DNA from: Apostichopus californicus
Lineage: Eukaryota > Echinodermata > Holothuroidea > Aspidochirotida > Stichopodidae
Direction of reading: 5' to 3'
DNA: 64,000 nt
Assembly (NCBI GenBank): GCA_020650975.1
Contig: JAIPMN010000066.1
Coordinates: forward strand, 40,951 to 104,950
Shown here: positions 1-12,900 of the stretch, piece after piece
Layout of the letters: the number at the start of each line of letters is the position of its first letter
Position numbering within the stretch: position 1 is the stretch's first letter
Translations under genes and position numbers: made by a program
Notes under the pieces: generated by a model
What the model saw: only the letters and a program-made list of their open reading frames with translations
The model's database searches: none
What the model was told of the DNA's origin: nothing

Positions 1-269
1 CAGTTTGTATAGCAAAGGACTTGTGATCCTTATGTCAAAAATATTTTGCACAACATTAAAATTTCTGTCACATAATGGGTCAAAATGTATCTGGCAATTT
101 CATATATTTCCATTTCAACCCCTACAAAGTTATATAAACAGACCATGATTTTTATCCCTTTCACCACTTATCTCACTGCAAGCATATATGTTGTTAGTAT
201 CCTACTAGTCGGGAAGACAACCCAACATCTTCAGAGTAACAAAAGAGAGAACAAAGTCATTTTACTCAC
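1..269 (-). other. intron 25 (5' part)
   Basis: AT-rich sequence downstream of the exon 25 donor. The next IQGAP exon is not in it. The short open frame on the plus strand has no recognisable content. Confidence 0.85.
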
Positions 270-339
270 TCAAAACAAAATAGTCATTCCTGGCCTTTTG
301 TGATCTCCAGAAAGCTTGAAGTTTCACCACAGCATTTAC
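270..339 (-). CDS. IQGAP: IQGAP exon 25 (IQ motif 4), last exon in window
   Basis: 70 nt, residues 856-878 plus one base. Encodes AVVKLQAFWRSQKARNDY, the fourth IQ motif (family: IIKIQAFIRANKARDDY). Acceptor TGTTTTTGCAG, donor GTGAGT. The reading frame continues past the window edge. Confidence 0.95.
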
Positions 340-3300
340 CTGCAAAAACAAATGCCAATTTCAGGAAGAATTCATTACTTCTTAAAGACAAAAGTAGCTG
401 TTTTTGGAGTCCTCCATTTCCACAATTTTGATGTTAGAGATTATTGTAGAATGTGCTTCTCCTAAGAAACTATTGTTCTCAGCAATAGACAAAGACCAGC
501 ATCTATTTGCATACTCTGTAAGTATTGTCTTATAATACCTTTGCGGCTTCAGTTATCTCTGGGATATTACACCTTGCCCTCCCAGAAATGAGTGAAGTTG
601 TTTTAGTTATTTATAATCACATTTTGCAGAGAACTTTGAAGGGATGGTACTGGACATTAGCGGGAAGCAGCTATATATGTTGACTGTGTTTTGGATAATT
701 TCAAAAATTGTGTTGGGGGGGGGGGGGACAATATTCCAGATGAAAAAAGCATGAACATCTCTGGAGAAGAACACAGACCATTATCCATTGGTCCAGAAAG
801 GATACCATATCCTGATTACGTCATAGCAGTTCATAAGAAACACACCCCTAAATTGATTTTTGAAATACAGCCTAACAGAATACAGATGCGTACCAACACA
901 TGATCATTGTACGAGCATTACACTTACGTTGTCTGAAAAGTGCTTCAATCTAGCCCTGTACTTGGATCTGGCTTGCCACATCCTGCTCATAGCTTGAAGC
1001 TGAAGAGTAAACAAAACATCATGTAGATCAAGAAACCAGAAACCAATGCACCAAATCATCCATATCCACAGAGTTCTCATAGCTGAAAACAAACATTAAA
1101 TGTTGAATATTCACAGCAGTTTAATCTTAGCTTCGCATGTTTTGCTCGATACAGGGAGCAAAGGTTTTCCTTTTACATGAAACTTTACAACACTTGGAGA
1201 AACATGAGACTCCTCAACAAACCTGAATGTATCATTTTCATTTTATTTGTCCTTTGAAAAGTCCCACATTTTCGGGGGATATTTGATCCAGTATGGCATC
1301 ACAAAATGGCCATATTGCTATACAAATGCAAGGATGCATAACCTATTTTAAAGTTTAGGAAACATAGGAAAGATCTGAAAAATTATTCCTGAATATTTTG
1401 GACAAGTCATTGGAAAGCCTCTGATAGTTTTTAGAACGTTTCATTTTACATTAGGTACATTTTTCTAAAAGTAATTCTACCACTTAATTCATGACCTAAA
1501 AATTCTGTTAAAAATGCTGGCTTAACATAACAAAATAAGCCCATGTTGATTAAAACAAAATCTGCCTGGTGTCTAAAAGGTCTGACATTTTGATTTCAAA
1601 GAATTTTTTTAGAATTCTCCAACAGCAACAGAACCTTTATACTGGCGTGGACAGTATCCCGACAACATCTTTTGGATGGCCAAGCTTACCCGAACTATCA
1701 ACGGTAACTGGTTGTGTAAGTACTCCATTCGTGTTTTGTAAGCCTGCCTTTGTTTGTATCCTTTGTACCAGCTCTGTGAATAGACACATCAGTTTAAAAA
1801 AAAAAAAGTTAAAAATCACATAATGGATCTTGAATTCTGTGACAGGCAGGCCAATAGTTTAAAGAATTGCCACTGTACACCTGTTACAACACCTATTCAT
1901 ATAAACTTAATTCTTAACAAGAAATTGTCCAATCGGTACTAACTTTCATAGCGAAACTTTTTTTGTAATGAAGTATTATTACTTGGCATTTCCGAACCAT
2001 TTTAATATATAAAGAATCAGGCAGCGTATAAAAACCGTGCATTTATTGAGCTCCTAAACCACACTTAAACTTTGTCAAACAGACCAAAACATTTATCTTC
2101 AGACACAAATTTTGTTTTTTGGTGAAAGATGTTGGGGGGGGGGGGGGTGGTTGGGATTGCTGGCCTTGTACTGCAAGTTTTGCATATAAGAATCACAAAA
2201 AAAAATATGCTATTGTGATCATCTGATACAATAGGTCAACAGTTTTAGACCAAGAAATACTTTGCAGCCTATTAATCGACAAACGAGTTGAAATTCTTGA
2301 GTGAATTTTGGTAGAAAGTGGAATAAATTATGTAAGTTCAATAAAAACAACCCACAATCAGCTGCCTGAATATTGATGATGAAATTGGAAGATTTCTTTA
2401 AAATATGATCTGCTCTGACAAAGCAAATTCATGAAAAGAATTTACAGGAAGTTACCACCGCAAAAATATACCGATTCGGAAAAAAAATGTTTAGTTTATT
2501 CGACCAATATTGGATAAATTCTACCAGTGGCGTAGGAAAGTACTTTTGAGTGGGGGGGCTGAAGACTGATGGCCGGCCTGGGGGAGGGGTCTTTTTTGGA
2601 TTTTTTTTGCATTTCCAGGTGGCCTCAGATGCAATTTGGTGCAATACAGCACACTTCAACACCCACTCCATTTTGTAAATAATTTTGCATTTTCACCTGG
2701 CCTTAGATGCAATTTGGTGCTCCAAATGAGATTTTTTTTCTCATTTGGAAATGAAAAAGGGGTTTTCTGACTTGCGGAGCGGGGGGGCGGAATGATACTT
2801 CCGCCCCACCATATTTTTCACTGGGGGGGCTGGCGCCCCCCCAGCCCCACCGGTTCCTACGCCCTTGAATTCTACTCTTGAATGCAATCAAACAATGCGA
2901 ATACTATTACCACTTTATCTATCTCTAGTAACTAAATTACACTGAGACATTTGACACTTGTATTAAAGATTAAGTGGAACAAGAAGATATATATAGTTAT
3001 GTTAGTTAACTTCATACATATATCTTTCTTATTATACATTCAATAAATGTTGGGATACACGTGCATAAATACAAAGATTATAGTTAAGATATAATATAGA
3101 TAATTTTGTTAATACGGGAATTTATTTTTATAAATAATCTGATATCGCTTTCACAAACTTATCTTACCTGTAGTGTAGCAATGAAAATATTATTCCACAA
3201 TATATACAATGATGAATTAAAAGATTGAAATTGAAAGAATGGCTTGAACAAGGGGTTGAAAATGCAACACCACCAAAAACACTGCAAAAACTGGGAATAT

Positions 3301-6300
3301 ACTTTTGCTACGGTAACTTGGAATTGCAAAAAGGGTAAATAACTGCAGCAAAAAGGGGAAAATTTGATAAAACAAAAGTGAAGAAGGAGAAATCAAACAA
3401 ACCTGATTTTCTATTAATTAAGCATCTTGTGAAAAAGATGGTTGTTTGTAAAAAGTGGAGAATTCTTGTGCGCAGTTTTATGGTTCAAGCACACAACAGG
3501 GCAAAAATAAATACGCTATCAAAATAGCTCTCACAGACCAAACAGACAATTCTCCACCTTTTACAGACAGAAATTTTTATGTAAAAATAAATGATGTAGC
3601 CTAAAAGCTAAAATATTTCCAAGCCTCATATTCTTTTTAACTTGCCTATTTAGACCATCTTGTGATCATCCCCCATAAATCGTATATCAAAATTGTTCTC
3701 TATCATCCTAGATTCTTTAACTACTTTGCTTACCCTTGATGCAGCTCTACTTCCAAACTTCATTCCCAATATCTTAACAATTTAAACTTGTCTGTATGAT
3801 CTGCTTTGCCAACAACCATCTCCTCTTCTTCACACAACCCCCCCCCCCGCCCCTCCTCCAATTTGTTACTTTCCTCTCCTTCAGTACTAACAACAAACCA
3901 TAGTTTCTTCTCTGTCACCCATTTTTCCATCCATATTTGTAACCTACCTTTTATACATCTTTATTCTTCCCACTGTGAATCTTGCCCTCATATCTTTGTA
4001 TCACAGACAAACCTTCACCCCTCTTCTCCCCATTCACATATCATACATGTACTATCCATTGACAACAGGCTTTATCCCTTCCTGCTGACACAAATCTATA
4101 AAACATTTTGTTACTTACCACTTGTACAATCTTCTCCATTACCCACCCACTTCAACTTCTCCCCCCCCCCCTCAATTCTGCCCACTTATGATCCTCCTTT
4201 CATCCTCCCCTTACTATCCACTCATTCTCCCCCATCCCTCCCCCTCTCTACCCCCTCCCTTTTTCTTGACCGCTTACATCCCTTCAGTTTTCCTCTCCTA
4301 GTGAATAATAATCTTTTCCAAGAGTCCACCAAGTCTTTATATAACACACCTGAATTTTAATGATAGCGGGCAGTTGTTCGGTAAGGAAGTTTTTCCGTTC
4401 CTGGAACCTCTTCCTTACAAGCATTCCTCTCACTTGTGCCTGCAGCTGAATGATGTGGGGTTCGTTGGCTTGGAAAAGAAGGGCTCGGTTATAGGACGCT
4501 GTTGTTCGCGAAACAACAGCCTGTGCACAAAATGATAAAATGTTTTTCAAGTTTGGTTATAAAACACACACCCATGAATGAAGAAGATGCCAGGGAATAT
4601 TGACGGTTGATGGATATTTTTGGGAAAAAAGCAATTAAATACAGTTAAAGTTGTTAGATTAATAAGATGGGCTACACCGCTTGTTTTGTTGTTTTCGGTT
4701 TTGCTTACACTTCTGTGATCTAATATTTCATAAATTAAAAGTGATGAGAATTGGCAACAAAGTTAATTCCCAGAAAACCTTATTTTCCCATGTGACATTC
4801 ACAAAAGGTTTGACTAATAAACAATGAGACCTTCAAACCAAACCACTTAATAACTACATTTATAATAACTTCACCCAACTGTATCAATGAAAATACTACA
4901 CCAACTGAGGAATTTGAAATGAATCAAATTGTTCGAAAATTAATTGCCGTTTGGAACAACCAGAGCGAATAAAAAAGCTAGGTCTTGTTTTGGTCAAAGA
5001 AACCTTTTAAAGATTACAAGTATTGTACACAATTCAAAAAAAGGTCTTTTGTTTTTTTTGTATCTCATAAGATTAATGACAGCGATACAAATGATAATAA
5101 TAATCAATGAATATGTATTAGGTCTCAATTTAAATTTATCTTCAAATTCAATGGTAACATTTCTTTGCGACAGATGTCAGCATATGATACGACAACAGTC
5201 TGTTTAACACAGATGACGAGTTAAATCTGGCTAATGCTAGCTACATATGTGTGTGGGTGCCTGTTTATATATATGTGTGGATTAGTAATAGTATGAATAC
5301 AATATTGATGAGTATAAAATAGCTTTCAATATCATAACAGTTACAGTGTTGCTACATAAGGGACGGTGCTACTTTATTGTAGAGCAGTAAGCTCTTAGCG
5401 CCAATGGTTAATGCTTGTACAATAGAAATCCTTTTTTGGGATCGTTGTTGACCTTTTATCTAACCAATCAGGGATTACATGACACTGGGTGATTAGCAAA
5501 ATTCTATTTAACTTTGCTTCACCTTGAAACACATTTTGGCTTCATCAAAGATGAATTGGAGAAGTAAATTTGAAGAACATTTTGGAGCCCATATTGTCAT
5601 TCTCAACACTAATAATTGAAACACCCTCTTTCTTTAAAAGGCTGTACATATAGTGATACAAATTGTAAACTTTTACACTAATAATCTGGAATTAGAAGCA
5701 AGCATGCCAGCAAAAGCAGAGGAGGGGAAAAGCTCTCAATACCAAAATGCTGATAAACTCGCAAAATACAAAGAAGAAGAAGAATAAATTAAAAATACTA
5801 CACATAACAAACAGATATTTAAGGTTTTTATGCACATAAGAGAGAATTCAATTTAAGAAGCTCTTTTTTTTCTAATAGTTTTGAAACTTCCAATCCTGAA
5901 ACTATAATTCCAATCATTTTGTTTTTAAATTAATAACTTATAATTTTGTGTGGGTTGAGCATAACTGAGTACACTTCTCACTCCCTCGTCATGTGCACAA
6001 AAGTTAGCAAGCAATTACAACAATCATCACATGTACATACACATCATATGAACTGTAAGACTTCAAAAAACAAAATGGAGGACGATAAACGAGAGAAGAT
6101 ATTGACAGGAATAGCAAGCAAAATACTTGATATAAGTAACACAAAATGTAATAACACTAAATGTTTCATTCAGGTCAACGATATAGGTTGCACTAAATTA
6201 CCTTGTGCTATTAATGCTGGCTTGTTTGGGCTACAACTGTTAGGTGTTTAATTAAATGCATACATTCACGCTATAAAACCTCCTTTGGCCCTAGTAGATT

Positions 6301-6922
6301 TATTTTAACTCTAGATAAACCACAAGTTTTGCACATATCCTTTTTTAGTTTTTATGTGTAATGCATCATCAGTAGTCTACTTGCTCTATCATACTGAGAC
6401 TGAGAAAATGCCAACATTTATTTCTGTTTAAAATAATTTATTCAATTCAAAGGCAGTGTAATCTAGACGACACGTTGATCAGTTTCAGAGGAAATCACGA
6501 GAAAAACTTAAATAAACAAACCAGATTAATATCTGAAAGTGCATTTAATAGAACTACATAAATGAACTCTAAACATCAGGAGACGGAGAAGGTAACTTTT
6601 CCTTTCCATTGCACGTGTGGCAAAACATGGAAGTTATCGGGAAGGGAGAAATATGTCACTGTTTTTCTTTTCTTTTCATGTTTTCTCTTCTTTACTTTAG
6701 TTTTTGATTTGGTTCAATCAATTCTTTATTTCTGACAAGTCATATCAAAGAAAGCATGTATACTCCAACACAGACAGTATTTTATCTACACGCAGGGAGA
6801 TTGTCGGAATGTATTTGTTGCTTTGACTACGGTGTACTAGCTTCACCTTCCCTTCCAATATTTGTTCTAAATTATTTTTTCAGACCATCTACCAATAAAT
6901 AATGGAAATAAGAGGAGGGGAT

Positions 6923-6964
<42 letters not shown>

Positions 6965-9900
6965 GGTAAATTCTAACCTGAATGTCCTCCTTAGTTAGCT
7001 GGTTGTTGGAAGCCTCAAAGTTCTCTGGTTCAATCCAAGCTGAATCCTGGGTCTTGTAATTGAAGTAGTAAGTATCACCTCCTCTCAATCTATGAGATGT
7101 CCATTCAGTTTCTTGACCCTCTGAATAATGGAAACAGCAAAAAACCAAACTCTCTCAAGAAATTCTCGTCAGTTATTGGTTGTACAATTTACTCTGAGCA
7201 AATGTGGCATGTATCTTAAAAGCATGCCATTGTAGTTTTGTAGAATTATTTTGCTTGTGCTTCCAAGTGGACAAATGTGGTGGCATTAAAAGTAATGAAA
7301 CCAAACATGTGGTAAGGGCTTGAGTTTGAGGCCCTGATTGGCTACACTTTTTCAACTTTCATCCATGAGAAATAGACAATTTTCACATCTCGATTGGTCT
7401 TACTGCAAATGCTAAAATAAACCAAACTGAGCTGACCCTCTAAACTGGATGGCCACCTGGCTTACTCTTTAAACTGGATGGCCACCTGGCTTACTCTCTA
7501 AACTGGATGGCCACCTGGCCGACCCTCTAAACCAGATGGCCACCTTGCCGACATGAAGAGATACATTATACGCTATTCAACTTCTCTCACATGAACATGA
7601 AGCTGTATGGTCTCAGAAAATGTCTGCCTTCCAGACATATACAGACCCTGCTTGTGAAGGAGCATTCACAAAATAATTCATTCAAGAAACTACTGCATAA
7701 GTTTGATAAATGGTTCCTAAGATTACCCGTTTCCCCCCCCCCCCCCGCCCCTCCCCCGCTTGCCACATGAAGTGGCCAAAACCCATGTCACCTTTGTGAA
7801 CTGTACCTTTAGCTTTTTCCTGCTTGGCCAGTTTCAGTTCCTCTTGGTATTCCAGTGCACATTCAGAAGAGAGAGACATCAGAGAGATGTCTGAACTCTT
7901 CAGGGCTTCTACAAGGGCATCCTTGTCATCTCCATCGACCAATTCATTTACGCTGGCCATAGCAACAGCCACTGTACCAGAGAAAGACGCAATGTGTCAC
8001 ACACTTGCACAACGATGCTATCAGCATTTACAAAGATATCACCAAAAGTTCATATATTACATAAATATCAACAATTCTAGAAAGGGCTCTGAAGGGTTTC
8101 CAGTGATACGCACTATTTTATGTATCACCATGTGTATATCTATATTCATACAACTATTTGCATCAGAGGCCTTCTAACACATCACATTGCATTTGCTCTC
8201 TGCCACCACTATGCCCCCCCCAACCATCCCCCTACCCACTCAAACAAAGCTAGATTCAGTTTGGAATGACTGTTGCCACCCCCTTCACTGTTATCTTAAT
8301 GACAAAGGAATTAACAGAGGCAGTGGCAGACTGAGACAGCCGTACACGAGAACTAATCGCTATCGTAACTCGTTCACTCCCCGTGCAATCAAACTTTTCA
8401 ATGTCAACTTACGTCGCTAGGCTGTTGCAATAATCATTTATCTTGTCCTTGTCTTAACTGTTTATCACTCTCATTCTTTAATTTCCATCTGTATATATCC
8501 TGATATTTATTCCTATGCTCATATATTTTTGTACTGTTTTGAACTTTTTGTGCGAGACACTAATTTCCTTATTTGGAGCAATAAAGTTTTACTTACTTAC
8601 TTACTCCAAAGCCTCTACCCTCTTCATTAAGCCCTGAAAACAAAATTTCCATCTGCCATAACTTACATTTGTTTGCATCTGTGGCCTTCTTGTTGGACTT
8701 GTCCACCGTTTCTTGAATTTCATCCAACCAAAGCACTGCCGCTTCATCTTCAGAGGACTTTAGATTAAAATATTAATCACAAAAATTAATTCACTTCAAC
8801 CGTGTGGCCGTATAAGTCATAAACAATAAATGATACCATCACTCAGAGATCTCACAGTAATAATCTGAGTAAGCTGTAAGGGAATAGGTCATCCCTGGTG
8901 CCTTACCTTATTCCCCACCCCCCTTTTCCATCCTCCCCATTCTCCCTCCTTTTGTTTATCACTCCTATACAAATGTATTCTACAATAAAATAGCACAATC
9001 TAATAGACATGGTCGACTTAAAAATAACTGAAGACAGACTCACCTCTGCTTTTGCAGTCTTTGCGGCTTTAAGTTCTAGCTGATAGAGGACAGCATTGTT
9101 GTCCTCTACATTCTTAAGCTGGGCCTGAGGCATCTGAAGCGATTCTAAAGTCTCCGAGACGGACTCCTTGTCAACAGACTCGTTGATCTGAGCAACTGCC
9201 AATATCCCTACAAGGATAACGAGGATATCATCAGTCTGGTTCGTTCGGATGGATGAACCAGAACGATCGAATGGATTAACTCTATGTGCACATGGATTAT
9301 TAAATCTCAAGATTGGCTTGGTTTGATCAATTAAAGCTATAGATTGGATGACGGATTAACCTAAACGATTAGATGCACTGATCCCAACATTTTTGAGAAA
9401 CTCTTAAAAAGTGTTCTACTGATAACCCGGTTAAAGATTTGTTAAAAAAGCATCATGGGTAAAAATTAGTCACTAAAATATGTAATGCTTGTGGATATTT
9501 TGGACATATGCTTATGAAAAACCAACCATTCCTTAGTAGAATATGATATTTTATAAAGAACCAATCATATACCTCATTAGTTCATAATATGTTCTTGAAG
9601 AACCAATCATGTTCCTCATCACTTTATAACATGTTCTTAAAGAACCAATCACATTAGTCATCAGTTCATAACATGTTCTTGAAGAACCAATCATGTTCCT
9701 TATCATTTCATAACATGTTCTTAGAGGAACCAATCATGTTCCTCATCAGTTCTTAACATGTTCTTGAAGAACCAATCATGTTCTGCATTAGTTCATGCCA
9801 TGTTCTTCATCAACCAATCATATTGCTGGATACTTACTGTCATGTTCTTCCTTTACTTTAGCATTAACTTCATCCACAACCTGTTGGATTCCTTCTTGAC

Positions 9901-12900
9901 TGACAAAATCTTGGCCCTCCTATAAAATGGATCAGACAGATGCATTTAATTTAACTTTTCCTCAGACACATGTACATATATTAGCCTTCTCAGACTTTAT
10001 GTCAAACTATGCAACTTTTTAATATCATACAACTAGTTACAGCTCCAATTTTCCATCCAATGAAGATATTATGGGCATAACTTGACTAAAAAATATGATA
10101 AATCTTGTTGATAATGTTTAACATACCTAAGTTCCTGTTCACATTATTAGATTGTCATTGATGGATATAATATATACAAATATGGAATGAATGGTTACAT
10201 GGGCAACCTTTAGAGTTTATTTCACCCAGTGGATGATACATAGCCTGAGTTATAAGAAGAATGTGGAGTAAACTATCAATACAACTGAATATTCTGCAGT
10301 TACATGCAAAACATCCATTTTAAAAGTGAAAGAATGCAACAAGTTTTTATCTCTGCCAATTAATGTTTCCTGCCTCAAATACAGTACAGCACTTTGTATC
10401 TTTGTCTACTTTCTAGTTTATTATCACAACACCTGCACATCGACTGGACAAAAAATGTTTTCATGTCGCAAAAGATTGGCATTCTGCAGTGATGACACTT
10501 TCTTTCAAACAAACATAAGATCAGTCTAATCACTTACACGAATTGGTCGCAGATTTAATTGTTGTCAATAACCAGTTTGGACTATCACCAACTATTCACC
10601 AGGACAAAACTTATCGAAATGAGTGAAGAAACTTTTGGCTAAAACTGGACGCAAAGAAGCAACAACCAAAGATGGGCTGTCAAGCCCCATAGGTAGGACA
10701 CACAGCCTTACACCCTTAGGTCACTCACTGGTTTGAATCCCCTTCTAGGCATGAAATTTTGATTGTCCATTTCCCAGTTTGCTTATAACTTCACAGTAGG
10801 TTCCCCATTTTCATTTGCTTATTTAGAAGAAACACTTGATAGAATGTATATGGCATACTCTAACTAGCTATGTGAATGAATCTGGCAAGTGTAATGTGGT
10901 CTACATGTAAGGTTAGCACCGAGATAAAACAAACTACTTTAAATTCTTGCCATGTGTACTGACCGATGCACATACAGACGATTAGATATGTGTCTCCACG
11001 CACACCACCAAATTTGGGATTGTGTTTTCTCAGGAATGTCATCAATTTTATTTAATAAGTTATGTAAACATTTAATATTTGCTTTACCATAACACTCCAC
11101 AGGGCAAAAAAATATTTTAATTATTTGTATAAAAACGAAAGAAAAACAATATTTTAACAATCAGGGCGCCGGTTGGGAAATCCCAGTTTGACACAGTTGT
11201 AACAGGAAGTCAAAGCTAACGTATTAGGATATAATCGTACAAAATTCCCTTTTCTTTTCTCTTATCTAAAAGAAACGTCATGTGCATTGCTTCTGGGAAT
11301 GCTTTAATTAAAGGTAACAATTTTGTCTCATTTCCTGTTTGGTTTCACAACATGCTAGAGACTATGATGCAAGTTAAAAGTGATATTTTTACATCTGTAT
11401 TAATAGATAATGAATCAATGAAAATTGATCAATTACTTAAAGGGATAGTCCAGTGGTTGATTATCTTACATAACTGCTCGAAAGTTTCTGAAGCTTACAG
11501 GTCAAAGTCACATCGATAAGTCGATAATCGATTTGTAAGGTGGAGATATGATTTTTTTTTTTTTTTTTTTCAAGTTTGGTGCTATTTTGTGCATACAGCT
11601 AGCAAAAGTAGCTTGAATTATATTGTGTCAATTAAGCAGGAAATGTGTTTTTCTTTCATATTTTAAGTTTTTGTTTAAAAATATTGAAATCACTATTCAA
11701 ACAAAGTTAGGGTCATGATATTGAGATTCAGGGGTTTTCAAACTAACAGTGTGGAATATTGTTACTCTTTTTGGTGACTATCATTTCGTCTGTCACGAGA
11801 ATATTCCTGTGAAGCTGTTGAGTGAAGGAGGTCACCACAACAGATACACTACAAGCATGATACTAGATCTAGAATACTGTCTTGCTGGTCATTATCTCTT
11901 TGTAAGATGTAAATTAATAATACTGTGAACAAAACCTAACATTCCTGTAACATTAAAATCTCCTTTCAGTTCTTTATAATGCTTCTACAAGATTTCCAGA
12001 CCTTGAAGAGCCTGTATATAGTCACTTAAATTTACTTCATCAGCTATAAATCATTTACCTCCACCAAGGATGAACAGAATGCAACGCCACCAAATGGAAC
12101 AGAAACTATTCTAATGAGTAACCACAGAAAATTGGAATGCGTGACAAAGTCACAAAAATTACTCTAGCCTTTCTCCGTTTGGCCGTCTCCAAGCTCTCCT
12201 GGTATCGTTGGGCCACTGACTCCTCTTGGTCTACGTCTCCGATGCAGGCTTCCACCTGCAGCAGCTGATTAACCGTCTCCGACGGTTCGCCTGCATCCAC
12301 AGCAGAGTTGATACGAGACACTGCTGACAGTACTGAAACAAAAACAAAAGAGATAATGAGCAATTAGAATCCTTTCCATCATGTGCAGCTTACCATTTTC
12401 ATTGATATGCCCTTGATAAATGGACAAAAACATGCTACATGGTCATAACATGATTAAGGAGATACCCTGCAATAGCAAAAAATACAAATAGCACATCAAG
12501 AAGCCTAATGCAGAAATACTGATCATAATGTGTCCTTGTTTGAGGTATAAAAAAAAGTTCAGAAAATAAATTTTGTATTGGGAATTGACTTAGTCCTTTT
12601 CCTCCTCATTAACACACACGCAATAGCACATAACAAATTATAACAAAACTGAAAGGGGACTGACACAGCATACCTTTTAAAAGATTTTTGTAAGTCCTTA
12701 CCTTTAACTGCATCACACAGCTGTTCATGATTCAAATCCTACAAAAGGTAATCAAGAGAATAACAAGATCAATATTCCAAACCTATTTTCGAGGCTACGC
12801 AAACACTTGACATTCCTGTAAAAAAATGATTCCATCCCATTCCACCAGACAGTGCAGAATAATTACAACTTTGGCAATGATGCTAGGAGTGAAAGATGGT

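Larger units (their letters stand above)
1774..4349 (-). other. intron 22
   Basis: 2.6 kb holding a G14 run (2134-2147), the 343-bp hAT-like element and the pyrimidine-rich region. The rest is plain AT-rich sequence. Confidence 0.9.

Noticed and set aside
1000-1092. upstream extension of the exon 24 frame
   Set aside because: The hydrophobic extension lies beyond a good 3' splice site and does not resemble IQGAP; phase requires the acceptor at 1000.
3806-4360. 184-codon proline/serine-rich frame on the plus strand
   Set aside because: It follows from the pyrimidine-rich low-complexity tract, and its 3' end overlaps the real exon 22 antisense.
9552-9828. CRISPR-like array of regularly spaced hairpins
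   Set aside because: The whole 42-bp unit repeats, with no unique spacers, and the context is a eukaryotic intron.
10700-10760. B-box-like GGTTTGAATCCCC suggesting another SINE
   Set aside because: No A box at a sensible distance and no match to the shared body of the other copies.
11430-11575. TTAAAGGGATAGTCC motif with T22 run as a DNA element or SINE
   Set aside because: The complementary end and a TTAA duplication were not found, so the boundaries cannot be supported.
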